Positions 34,425 to 42,526 of a stretch of DNA of 54,515 bases are shown piece after piece. This stretch comes from Bdellovibrionota bacterium (GTDB taxonomy: Bacteria; Bdellovibrionota; Bdellovibrionia; Bdellovibrionales; JAMPXM01), in assembly GCA_963170185.1 (NCBI GenBank), contig CAUJGS010000091.1:1-54515 (forward strand), given 5' to 3'. The notes beneath the pieces are model-generated. The model had not been told where the DNA came from. It saw only the letters and a program-made list of their open reading frames with translations, and made no database searches. Positions within the stretch are counted from its first letter, which is position 1. Each line of letters begins with the position of its first letter. The translations under genes and the position numbers were made by a program.

Positions 34425-35479
34425 GTGAAATCAATCCTTGGGTCAACGACGACATAAAGAATGTCCGTCAACAACCGGCCAAAGAGGAAGAGAATGCTCT
34501 GGAAGAAGATCAAACCCATCAAAACGTTGTAGTCACGAGAGTTCGCCGAGGTGATCGAAAGCAGCCCCATGCCATCGAGCGAGAAAATCGACTCGACGAT
34601 GATCGACCCAGCAAACATCACCGACAAGATCCCGCTCATGCCCGTCACAATCGGGATCAAGGCATTGCGAAGCGCATGCTTCAAGTAGACGAGCTTCTCA
34701 GGAACACCTTTCGCGCGCGCCGTACGAACGTAATCGAGCTTCACGACGTCGAGCATCGAGTTCTGCATCATGATTGTGAGGAAAGTGAAACTCCCCACCA
34801 TGTAAGTGGCAAGCGGCAGTACCGAGTGATGAACACGATCCCAGATCTGCCCCCAGGTCGAAAGCTCCCAATAATTGTCGGAGACCAGGTTCCCCAGCGG
34901 AAAGAGCGGATAGAAACTTTCACTGGCCAAGAACGTTCGAAGCAAGATCCCCGCGATCAGAGAGGGAACCGAGTACAAAACAAAGAGTCCGAAGCTGGTA
35001 AGCAAGTCGAACTTCGATCCAGACTTGATCGCTTTAAGAACCCCTAAAGGCACACAGATCAGATACGTCAGAAAGAGTGACGTTAAACCAAACGTCAAAG
35101 AGACAGGCATCTTGCTGAGGATCACTTTCGTCACGGGCTCTTCGTATTTGAAGCTTTCTCCGAAATCGAGACGCGAAAGGTTCTTGAGCCATATGAAGTA
35201 GCGCGTGTGAATTGGACGAGGGTTGCCGTCTTCGTCTGTGAACCCGTATTGCTTGTTAAGGGCGGCAATAACCTCTTTGGAAACCCCGGTCTCACCGCGG
35301 CCACCGAGACCGCCACCGGCCCCCGCGCCGCCACCCATAGCTCCACCCATGCGAATTTGCTGAAGCTTCTGTTCAACAGGAGAGCCCGGCGCGAGATTGA
35401 TGATAACGAAGCTCAATAGCGTGATCCCAATGAGGGTCGGAATCATGAGCAGCACGCGGCGCAAGATGTATGTAGCCAT
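34421..35479 (-). CDS. yejB: Peptide ABC transporter permease, YejB/OppB type
   Basis: A 352-residue inner-membrane permease partnering the YejE-like protein. The N-terminus YILRRVLLMIPTLIGITLLSF and the EAA loop YVRTARAKGVPEKLVYLKHALRNALIPIV are typical. After the first helix comes an odd glycine-rich run (residues about 46-66, MGGAMGGGAGAGGGLGG) in the periplasmic segment, where relatives carry an ordinary loop. The end is DILYVVVDPRIDF. It is separated from the binding-protein gene by 183 bases that hold a terminator hairpin. Confidence 0.88.
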   Translation of the reverse strand: MATYILRRVLLMIPTLIGITLLSFVIINLAPGSPVEQKLQQIRMGGAMGGGAGAGGGLGGRGETGVSKEVIAALNKQYGFTDEDGNPRPIHTRYFIWLKNLSRLDFGESFKYEEPVTKVILSKMPVSLTFGLTSLFLTYLICVPLGVLKAIKSGSKFDLLTSFGLFVLYSVPSLIAGILLRTFLASESFYPLFPLGNLVSDNYWELSTWGQIWDRVHHSVLPLATYMVGSFTFLTIMMQNSMLDVVKLDYVRTARAKGVPEKLVYLKHALRNALIPIVTGMSGILSVMFAGSIIVESIFSLDGMGLLSITSANSRDYNVLMGLIFFQSILFLFGRLLTDILYVVVDPRIDFT

Positions 35480-35565
35480 GTTGTCGGAGTCCCCCCAGAG
35501 CCGAGTCCCGAACCGAGTTCGGAACTGAGGGTCTCGATTATCAAAATGTGTTCAGAAATGCATCC

Positions 35566-35604
35566 CTAAAAAACAAACAGGAGCCCGGTTTCCCAAGGCT
35601 CCTG
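35566..35604 (-). terminator. Terminator/attenuator between the binding-protein and permease genes
   Basis: Read on the minus strand, CAGGAGCC and GGCTCCTG form an 8-bp stem around a 10-12 base loop, followed by TTTGTTTTTT. It lies about 59 bases after the binding-protein stop and before yejB. It mirrors the oppA-oppB hairpin and should lower permease transcription relative to binding protein. Confidence 0.8.
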
Positions 35605-35662
35605 TAGGCTTTAAAGGCGTTCTACGGTGGTCAAAGGCCCCCTGCCGGCGGCCAGAGCGACT

Positions 35663-37333
35663 CTACTTGCCGTCGGTCATCCACCAGTAGTCGGTTCCAA
35701 CCGCAAACTTGTATGTCTCTTTCGGCATACCGATTCGCTTGTTCACACCGTAAAGAATGAACTTGTCGTTGAAGAGGAACGCGTAAGGCGCGTCTTCCGC
35801 GATCATACCGTAGATCTTGCGATACATCTGAACACGCTTTTTCTTGTCGAGTTCAGCAATCGCTTGATCGATCAGCTTGTCGACCTCTTTGTTCGAGTAA
35901 CCGATACGGTTCGATCCGCCTTCTTTCGAAGACTCTGTGTGCCAGATTTGTTTTGGGTTCAGGTCGACTGAACCACCACCCCAGCCAAGTGCAACCGCGT
36001 CGAACTTGCGCTCGTCGAGGTTCTTCAAAAGCGCGTTCCACTCGAGAAGCTGCAGGTTCATACGAATGCCCGATTTTTTGAGATCCTCTTGATAAAGAAC
36101 CCAGTACTTCTGAGTGTCTTTGTTGGCAAAGAAGAGCGTGAACTCGAAAGGCTGTCCGCCCTTGTCGAGAACGCCGTCTTTGTTCGTGTCAGCCCAACCA
36201 GCTTTCTTCAAAAGCTCGGCCGCTTTCTTAGGATCAAACGCGATCGCTTTTACTTTTGGATCAGCGTATTCGCTTTGTTGATACCAAGGGCCTGTCGCAG
36301 GAAGCGACATACCGAAGCGGAACTTCTTGTTCATCTCCTCACGATTCATGAGGTGAGCAAGAGCGCGACGAACGCCTTTTTCTTCGAACATCGGTTTTGT
36401 GAGGTTCCAACCGATATAACCGTAAGATTTCGGCTGAAGGTTTTCGACTTTCTTCTTGAGAACCGTCGTGCCCCAAGGAGCGCCTTCGGTTTTCAACGTG
36501 TAAGCTTCAGGAGTGAGCGAATCGTAATCGAGTTCGCCTTTTTTCAGACGCTCGAGAACGAGGTTCTCTTCTTTATCGAAACGCATGCGAACCATTTGGA
36601 AGTTGTAACGACCACGTTGCTCTGTGATCGCGTTCCCCCACCAGTTCTTGTTGCGCTCAAGAATGATCGACTGACCCTGGTTGTACTCTTTCAGGACATA
36701 AGGTCCCGAACCCAAGATCGTCTTGTTCTTCTTCTTTCCTTCCTCCGCATTTCCGTAGAAGTGCTTAGGAAGAACCGTGAGGCCCGCAACGACGTCGAAG
36801 TTTCCGAAGTATTTCGACTTCGTAACGAACTTGATCGAGTTTGGACCAGTGACCTCCGCCTTCTCGATGTTTTCGTAGTATGGACGCAAGTGAGCTGCGT
36901 TGTACTTGTCGTCGAAGATCACGTCGAAGCTGAACTTCACGTCATCGATCGTGATCGGCTTACCGTCGCTCCACTGAGCGCCTTGACGGAGCGTGAAAGT
37001 GAACTCGCGGCCGTCTTTCGAAATTTCGACTTTCTCAGCCAAAGCAGGTTCCCACTCGTACGTGTCGAAGTTGCGATTCATCAGGCTGTCCATGATGAAC
37101 GATTGGATCGTCTGGTTGTAGAGATCCGTGCCTGTGATCGGGTTCAAAGTCGTTGGCTCGACTCCGAGGTTATAAAGAAAAGTGCCGCCCTGAGGAGCTT
37201 TCTCGTTACCGAGAATTGCGACTTTCTTGTTGGCCTTAGGCGTTTCAGCTTTTGCCGAAGCGCCACTCGCGACAACTGTCGCCGCGACCGCTACTGCTCC
37301 GACGATTGTCAGAAAGCGAAGATTCGTTCTCAT
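35663..37333 (-). CDS. yejA: Peptide ABC transporter substrate-binding protein (family 5)
   Basis: A 556-residue periplasmic binding protein with a good site (AGGGGG, 9 bases before ATG). The signal peptide ends VVASGASAKA; there is no lipobox Cys, unlike OppA here, so it is probably soluble. Family 5 features: FLYNLGVEPTTLNPITG, SFIMDSLMNRNFDTYEWEPALAEKVEIS, FTFTLRQGAQWSDGKPITIDDVKFSFDVIFD, GSGPYVLKEYNQGQSI, FEEKGVRRALAHLMNREEMN and VALGWGGGSVDLNPKQIWHTES. It belongs with the YejB/E-like permeases downstream. Its start is divergent from the ureohydrolase gene, with 192 bases between. Confidence 0.88.
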   Translation of the reverse strand: MRTNLRFLTIVGAVAVAATVVASGASAKAETPKANKKVAILGNEKAPQGGTFLYNLGVEPTTLNPITGTDLYNQTIQSFIMDSLMNRNFDTYEWEPALAEKVEISKDGREFTFTLRQGAQWSDGKPITIDDVKFSFDVIFDDKYNAAHLRPYYENIEKAEVTGPNSIKFVTKSKYFGNFDVVAGLTVLPKHFYGNAEEGKKKNKTILGSGPYVLKEYNQGQSIILERNKNWWGNAITEQRGRYNFQMVRMRFDKEENLVLERLKKGELDYDSLTPEAYTLKTEGAPWGTTVLKKKVENLQPKSYGYIGWNLTKPMFEEKGVRRALAHLMNREEMNKKFRFGMSLPATGPWYQQSEYADPKVKAIAFDPKKAAELLKKAGWADTNKDGVLDKGGQPFEFTLFFANKDTQKYWVLYQEDLKKSGIRMNLQLLEWNALLKNLDERKFDAVALGWGGGSVDLNPKQIWHTESSKEGGSNRIGYSNKEVDKLIDQAIAELDKKKRVQMYRKIYGMIAEDAPYAFLFNDKFILYGVNKRIGMPKETYKFAVGTDYWWMTDGK

Positions 37334-37525
37334 ACTAGGAATTCCCCCTATGGTTATTGCGAAACCACGTTAATTTGTTCAAAGCTGAACAATATTGCAA
37401 GGTTAAACGCGCCTCAGAATATACCCGTCTCGGGGGCGAAACGCTCCCATTCCGCAGGTTTTTGGTGTAGCAACGACACCGAACCCGCGCACAGATGCGG
37501 ACTTCCGACGAAAGGTCGATGCGAA

Positions 37526-38632
37526 ATGGCACCAAACAAGCCGACAACTGAACCAACACCCGATTTCGATCCAAGCTCGATGGCCCTGGCCAACTCTGGA
37601 CTGTTCGGTCTGCCCTTCACGGCTGATCAAGCCAAGCTCCATCTTCTCCCAATTCCGTGGGAAACGACGACGTCGTACGGCCGCGGAGCAGGCCTCGGAC
37701 CTTCTGCGATCTTGCGCGCCAGCCATCAAGTCGACCTTTTCGATTTCGACACGGGAGAAGCATGGAAAGCCGGCTACTTCATGGAGGAAATCTCCGACGA
37801 GTGGACCGAGCGCGGGCGAGAACTTAAAGAAAAAGCGCAAGAGCGACTCGAGTTTTTGGAAAGCGGCGAAGAGTCCGAGAGCGAACAAGCTATTTTGAAT
37901 GAGATCAATGCCGCTTCGAACGAACTGAATGCCTGGGTGGAATCTCAAGCCGCGGAAAAACTCAAAGCCGGAAAACTCGTCGGCCTGATCGGCGGCGACC
38001 ACTCGACGCCCTTTGGCTTGATCAAAGCCGTTGCCGACCACACCAAAGGCGATTTTGGTATTTTACACATCGACGCCCACGCGGACCTTCGCGTGGCATA
38101 TCAGGGCTACGAACATAGCCACGCCTCGATCATGTACAACGTAACCGAGAAAGTTCGACCGCGGGTTTTGGTCCAAGTCGGCATTCGCGATTTCTCACGC
38201 GATGAGCGCACGTACAGCGAAGCTCGTCGCACAAAGGATGGCTCGGTCGGCAGTGGGCGTATCGTGACCCACTATGATCGCGGCCTTAAACGTCGCCTAG
38301 AATCCGGCGAGTCGTTCTCGTCGATCGCAAAGTCGATCGTCAGTGACCTGCCCTCGAACGTTTATGTTTCATTTGATATCGATGGCTTGGAACCCGATCT
38401 TTGCCCCAACACCGGAACGCCGGTTCCAGGTGGACTCACCTTCGACCACGCCGCCTCACTCATCGCGGCGATCGCCGAATCCGGACGCAAGATCGTCGGC
38501 TTTGACTTAAACGAGGTGGCCGAACCAGAACCAGGCGCTGGCGAGTGGGATGCCAACGTCGGCGCTCGCATGCTGTTTAAACTTTGCGGCTGGACGATGA
38601 TCACCAACGGCCTCGCGGATAAACCATCATGA
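37526..38632 (+). CDS. Ureohydrolase (agmatinase/arginase/formiminoglutamase family)
   Basis: A 368-residue manganese enzyme. The frame is open upstream over the antisense of the binding-protein gene; the true start is the ATG at 37526 with AAAGG before it. Metal-binding motifs are complete: GGDHS (156-160), DAHADLR (183-189) and SFDIDGLEPDLCPNTGTPVPGG. These hydrolyse a guanidino group to urea. The PNTGTPVPGG segment is agmatinase-like, which would fit putrescine synthesis with SpeA at 27235. An acidic, helical insert of about 60 residues (around 88-148) lies before the first motif. The stop overlaps the next ATG. Substrate uncertain. Confidence 0.85.
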   Translation: MAPNKPTTEPTPDFDPSSMALANSGLFGLPFTADQAKLHLLPIPWETTTSYGRGAGLGPSAILRASHQVDLFDFDTGEAWKAGYFMEEISDEWTERGRELKEKAQERLEFLESGEESESEQAILNEINAASNELNAWVESQAAEKLKAGKLVGLIGGDHSTPFGLIKAVADHTKGDFGILHIDAHADLRVAYQGYEHSHASIMYNVTEKVRPRVLVQVGIRDFSRDERTYSEARRTKDGSVGSGRIVTHYDRGLKRRLESGESFSSIAKSIVSDLPSNVYVSFDIDGLEPDLCPNTGTPVPGGLTFDHAASLIAAIAESGRKIVGFDLNEVAEPEPGAGEWDANVGARMLFKLCGWTMITNGLADKPS

Positions 38633-39108
38633 AGAAGTCACCTTCGAAAGATCAATGGTACGACGGCGGCATCAAGTTCGAGTGCCAAGGTTCGGGAAAG
38701 TGCTGCGTTTCGCACGGGGAATACGGCTTCGTCTATGTGACGGCCGACGATCGTAAAAAGATGGCGAAACTGGTCGGCATCCCAACGGCGCAATTTACGC
38801 GGACCTATTGCGAAAAGACCGATGGGTTGTTTCGCCTAAAAGATGGCCCTAGCGACGATCCGCGCGACCCCAAGGCCAAACCCTGTGTTTTTCTAAAGAA
38901 AAAACGCTGCACGATTTATGAAGCTCGCCCAACGCAGTGCCGAACATGGCCCTTCTGGCCAGAGACCATGTCCCCCAAGTCGTGGGCGAAGGACGTCGCA
39001 GCTTTCTGCCCAGGCGTCGGCAAGGGCCGAGTTTGGCCCAAGCAGGAAATTGAGGAAAACTTGCGCGATCAACGCGCTTGGGAAAACAGCGTCGCTCTTG
39101 GCCGTTAG
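38629..39108 (+). CDS. YkgJ-type Cys-cluster (metal-chelating) protein
   Basis: A 159-residue cytosolic protein with the CxxxCxxCC-type cluster: FECQGSGKCCVSHG near the start, then a Cys in RTYCEKTDG, CVFLKKKRCTIYEARPTQCRTWPFWPE and FCPGVGKGRVW. This pattern defines the YkgJ/UPF0153 zinc- or iron-chelating family, whose role is not established. The ATG overlaps the ureohydrolase stop (ATGA), so the two genes are coupled. The stop is 9 bases from a convergent gene. Confidence 0.88.
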   Translation: MKKSPSKDQWYDGGIKFECQGSGKCCVSHGEYGFVYVTADDRKKMAKLVGIPTAQFTRTYCEKTDGLFRLKDGPSDDPRDPKAKPCVFLKKKRCTIYEARPTQCRTWPFWPETMSPKSWAKDVAAFCPGVGKGRVWPKQEIEENLRDQRAWENSVALGR

Positions 39109-39117
39109 GCCCACCGC

Positions 39118-39858
39118 TTAATTCGCGGAAAAGCTATTGAGCTCGGCGCCCTCGAACATCATGACGTACATGAAATATCCCGAGACCAACGAGATCGGGA
39201 ATGCGACGAGGAACAGCGGAAGCAAAAGCAAAACCGCGCAAATCACGCCAAGACCGGCCAGCATGAGGCCCGATGCAAGCATGAACTCCCAGTTAATCGT
39301 TGTCGCCTGAACGTTCAGCTCGATCGATTTCAGAAGGTCGATTTGTTTAAACATCATAAGCGGTACGGAAAAAGCCGTAAGCGCCACCAACACAAGCGAC
39401 AAAAAGAGATTCATCAACGATCCGATGAATCCCATCCGGCTTGTTAAAAAGTATTGGATGGCCCCAACCCCGATTCCGGCGACAATCACCGGGACAAGCC
39501 TCATCATGAGATCCGTCTCACGAAACACGCTGAAGAGGTCGGCCAGTTCCGCCGTCTTCGATTCAAGAAGTTTTCTAAAAAGACGCAAGAACCCTGCGTT
39601 GAGAATCACGCCTGGCACGACCGCTAAAATCGACAACGATTCCATTTGTCTAAATGCCAATATGATAAGAAGAAAAATGACGGCTGCTGCTCCAACTACA
39701 CTGTAGTGTTCTTTCGTGAGCTTCCAAGCCAGCTGAAGCATCGGAACAGCATTCGAGACGTCGACTTTGGAAATCGACACGGGCGAAGATGGCCCAGTCC
39801 CACCAGTGGGGCCGACAGGTACCCCACCATTTGATTGACCTAATTTTGTATAATCCAT
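39118..39858 (-). CDS. Integral membrane protein of unknown function
   Basis: A 246-residue protein with about six hydrophobic helices (starting near residue 55 with YSVVGAAAVIFLLIILAF) after a 45-residue Gly/Pro-rich cytosolic N-terminus. There is a short loop with LFRKLLESKTAELADLFSVFRETD. The alternating-helix layout resembles the DUF975/DUF2189-type membrane families but I do not recognise it with confidence. Its ATG directly follows the stop of the DksA-like gene (TAAATG), so the two are translated from one message. Confidence 0.55.
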   Translation of the reverse strand: MDYTKLGQSNGGVPVGPTGGTGPSSPVSISKVDVSNAVPMLQLAWKLTKEHYSVVGAAAVIFLLIILAFRQMESLSILAVVPGVILNAGFLRLFRKLLESKTAELADLFSVFRETDLMMRLVPVIVAGIGVGAIQYFLTSRMGFIGSLMNLFLSLVLVALTAFSVPLMMFKQIDLLKSIELNVQATTINWEFMLASGLMLAGLGVICAVLLLLPLFLVAFPISLVSGYFMYVMMFEGAELNSFSAN

Positions 39859-40227
39859 TTACCGAGCGTAACGCTTTTGCAGCGATTCGCGAATCTCGGC
39901 GCCTTCAATGGAAAGACGCGTCCAAGGAATCGCGCGCAGGCGCTCAGGTTCGATCATCTCTTCGGTTTCTTCACAGACACCGTAAGTGCCGTTTTCGATA
40001 CGCGCCAAAGCCATTTCGATTTCCACGAGCTGAGTACGAAGTCGCTCGTGCAAGGAGAGCGTTTCTGCTTCCGCGAGGACACGAACCGTTTGATCCGCCT
40101 CATCGCCTCCCTTGTCCTCAATGTGGAGATCTTGGCGAGTGTTTCGAACACGGTTCAAAACATCCGCTTTTGCGTCCAGCAAGAGCGTCTTGCATTCCTT
40201 GATCAATTCCGATCCAAGTGCCCCCAT
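39859..40227 (-). CDS. DksA/TraR-family protein without the zinc finger Cys set
   Basis: A 122-residue coiled-coil protein of the family that enters the RNA polymerase secondary channel. The coiled coil spans about residues 5-78. The tip, D-x-x-D-x-A in DksA, reads D42-E-A-D45-Q-T47. The C-terminal zinc finger is degraded: NGTYGVCEETEEMIEPERLRAIPWTRLSIEG keeps only C85, with T88, S106 and G109 at the other three Cys positions. Zinc-independent relatives exist in other bacteria, so it may still fold and act. It is the first gene of a pair with the membrane protein. Confidence 0.8.
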   Translation of the reverse strand: MGALGSELIKECKTLLLDAKADVLNRVRNTRQDLHIEDKGGDEADQTVRVLAEAETLSLHERLRTQLVEIEMALARIENGTYGVCEETEEMIEPERLRAIPWTRLSIEGAEIRESLQKRYAR

Positions 40228-40486
40228 CTAAGCCCCCCATTCAAGTCGCGACACCAATCTTAGTGCCATTTTGGAACTTTGAAAGTTAGCCACAGCCACA
40301 ACTTCCTGCGCAAGCATAATCTTAAATTTTCTGTCATGCTCCAAATCTCTGATTTCACAATCCATTTACATCTCCCCGCAAATCCATCAGCGGTTTTTCA
40401 AGTTCTGACTCTCAAAACTTACACCGACGGTCTATTGGTCAGCGGCCACCAAGTCGAGTGAGGAGACCGTCAGGGCCGCCTTCCAA

Positions 40487-40981
40487 TCAAAAGCTGACAC
40501 GCGAGCGACGCATTGGAATCCAAAGATTGGTTACCTTGGTCCAATAAGTTCCCCGGAAATCGTCTTCCAAACGAATCCACTCTCCTTCGCGCTCAATCCG
40601 CTTGTACGGCGTATAGCGGTCGGCCACTCGAAAATCCGCAGGGCCACCGTTTCCGCCCGAGCCTTTTACCAGCGCCGCCGTTCGCACCTTCACGACGGCA
40701 CAGCTCGCGTTGGTTGTGACGTTCTTCGAAATAACCCAGTGAATTTGTCCGCGCAGATCACGCACACGCGACCAGCCATTTTGCTGACTCAGACGTTCCA
40801 GCGGCATATGGCGCCCGACGTTCCAGGTGATCTTCGCCGAAGTCGATGGCGAGGCGCGTAACCGCGCCTTCGGTACCGACACACACACCGGCTCGGGATA
40901 ACGATCATCGGCAAAAGCCCGCTCGCCAATAACCAATGCTCCTGTCGCTGCCAACAAGACTGCCCATTTCCGATAGGTCAT
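40487..40981 (-). CDS. Exported SH3-like protein
   Basis: A 164-residue periplasmic protein. The signal peptide (KWAVLLAATGALVIGERAFA) is cleaved before DDRYP. Two SH3-like units follow: PEPVCVSVPKARLRASPSTSAKITWNVGRHMPLERLSQQNGWSRVRDLRG (DUF1058/SH3_4 style) and VADRYTPYKRIEREGEWIRLED. Two Cys (about 33 and 93) could form a disulfide. Probably involved in envelope binding; no partner gene nearby tells more. The 259-base stretch between it and the DksA-like gene holds no gene I can see. Confidence 0.72.
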   Translation of the reverse strand: MTYRKWAVLLAATGALVIGERAFADDRYPEPVCVSVPKARLRASPSTSAKITWNVGRHMPLERLSQQNGWSRVRDLRGQIHWVISKNVTTNASCAVVKVRTAALVKGSGGNGGPADFRVADRYTPYKRIEREGEWIRLEDDFRGTYWTKVTNLWIPMRRSRVSF

Positions 40982-41091
40982 GAATGGCCCCTCCGCCTAG
41001 ACCTATCGGACGTTGGTCCGTCTCGGCTTGAGTCTAGTTTGCGAAGAGTTGTCAGGAATCTTGAAATTTCTCAGATCGAGACAGTCTCGAC

Positions 41092-41604
41092 TTAAGTTTT
41101 AGACGGATTTGTCGAGTCCGTTGGCGGATTGATCGACGTCGGCGGCACCTCCACCGCCTCGACATCGATCACATCCCCTGCCGCACTTTGAGCGGAGCCA
41201 GCAAAAGGGCCCTCTTGAAAAGGTCCGTTACGAAACTGAGCGCCAATTCCGCCACCAAACTGCACTTTCGAGATCAAGCGACGAGCGATCCAACGCCGAA
41301 GAAACGGCACACAGAGCACGATCGCGACAGCGTCAGACGTAAACCCTGGCACGACAAACAACACTCCGGCCAAGCCAACCAATGCCGCCTCGAGAGCGGC
41401 TGGCCCCGGAGATTTTCCCAAACGCAGTGATTGCGCGACCGAAACCGAGAGACGAACCCCTGTCGTTCGCAGCAGTCCGACCCCGAGAAGCGTGAACAGC
41501 AGCCAAGCGAAAAAGACGTTCACAAAGCCAAACTGCCGAATCAAGCCAATGGAAAGCGCGACTTCAATAACCGGAAAAAAAAGAAGCAGCAAAATCGGCA
41601 TCAA
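41092..41604 (-). CDS. fxsA: FxsA family membrane protein
   Basis: A 170-residue membrane protein, in the family named for suppressing F-plasmid exclusion of phage T7. Helices occur at about 2-20, 26-45 and 72-100; the family pattern is PVIEVALSIGLIRQFGFVNVFFAWLLFTLLGVGLLRTTG followed by VGLAGVLFVVPGFTSDAVAIVLCVPFLRR. The C-terminal 55 residues are hydrophilic and Pro/Ser-rich. Its ATG overlaps the xth stop by 4 bases, so they form a two-gene unit. Physiological function not established. Confidence 0.88.
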   Translation of the reverse strand: MMPILLLLFFPVIEVALSIGLIRQFGFVNVFFAWLLFTLLGVGLLRTTGVRLSVSVAQSLRLGKSPGPAALEAALVGLAGVLFVVPGFTSDAVAIVLCVPFLRRWIARRLISKVQFGGGIGAQFRNGPFQEGPFAGSAQSAAGDVIDVEAVEVPPTSINPPTDSTNPSKT

Positions 41605-42401
41605 ACCGCTCCCGGCAGACGACCGACATCAAGCTCCACCATGACCGGACAATGATCCGAACCTTCCACTTCATCCATGACTCGCGCACTCTTCAGAGCG
41701 GGAACCAAACCCTTCGTCACCGAAATGTAGTCGATGCGCCACCCACGATTCACCGGACGCGCGCGTTCAACATAGCTCCACCAAGTAAACGCACCTTTTT
41801 CGTCGGGATAAAAGTGGCGGAAAGTGTCGACAAACCCCAGCTTCAAAAAACGGTCAAACCACTCGCGCTCTTCCGGAAGAAAGCCGCTTTCTTTTGCGAG
41901 CTTCACCGGGTCGTAAACATCGATCTCGCGATGAGCGACGTTGTAGTCCCCGACAACGATGATCTCTCGGCCGGATGCGATTTTCTCCGCCAGATGTCGG
42001 TTGAGATCCTCTAAGAAGGTCTGCTTGAAGTCGTGACGTTCTTGCCCACTTCCCCCATTGGGAAAATAAATATTGTAGAGCAAGAACGCGCCATGGTCGG
42101 TCACAACAACCCGGCCCTCCGAATCGTATTTCTCGATGCCGATTTGAGGAATCCACTCTTTCACAGGGAGTCGCGAACCCGGGCGCTCCATGCTCGCAAC
42201 GCCCGAGTAGCCTTTGCGAACTGCGGAGGACCAAGCCCCCTTCATTCCGTGTGGCTCACGAACGCTGTTCTCGACCTGATCAAAGTGCGCCTTGGTTTCC
42301 TGCAAACACAGAAGATCCGGGGCCTCACGCTCGACAAACGGCAAAAAACCTTTTTTCCCGACGGCGCGAATGCCATTCACGTTCCAAGAGATGATTTTCA
42401 T
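41601..42401 (-). CDS. xth: Exodeoxyribonuclease III
   Basis: A 266-residue AP endonuclease/3'-5' exonuclease acting in base excision repair. The start is the ATG of MKIISWNVNG, 9 bases after GGAG; an upstream ATG eight codons earlier has no site. Catalytic motifs: SWNVNGIRA, LCLQETKAH (metal Glu), YNIYFPNGG, VVGDYNVAHREIDVYDP, FTWWSYVERARPVNRGWRIDYI and SDHCPVMVELD (catalytic His). Typical length and full set of active residues. It is divergent from the ATP-grasp gene across 125 bases holding a GTGTCC/GGACAC inverted repeat (42466-42487). Confidence 0.95.
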   Translation of the reverse strand: MKIISWNVNGIRAVGKKGFLPFVEREAPDLLCLQETKAHFDQVENSVREPHGMKGAWSSAVRKGYSGVASMERPGSRLPVKEWIPQIGIEKYDSEGRVVVTDHGAFLLYNIYFPNGGSGQERHDFKQTFLEDLNRHLAEKIASGREIIVVGDYNVAHREIDVYDPVKLAKESGFLPEEREWFDRFLKLGFVDTFRHFYPDEKGAFTWWSYVERARPVNRGWRIDYISVTKGLVPALKSARVMDEVEGSDHCPVMVELDVGRLPGAV

Positions 42402-42526
42402 ATTTTTGTGCTCCGCAGAATTCAATGCTTAGCCGAAAAGACGCTTCCGAGTTGCCGACTCCTACGTGTCCCTTTAGAACAGGACACTCCGTTTAGGAAC
42501 CATTTATTAAGGGAACCCTCACCTCG

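Noticed and set aside
36089-37525. Long plus-strand frame upstream of and in frame with the ureohydrolase
   Set aside because: It is the exact antisense of the binding-protein gene, shows no family similarity, and a good start for the ureohydrolase exists at 37526.
40228-40486. Possible small gene at 40279-40461
   Set aside because: Sixty codons, no ribosome site, no signal peptide or motif; more likely non-coding.
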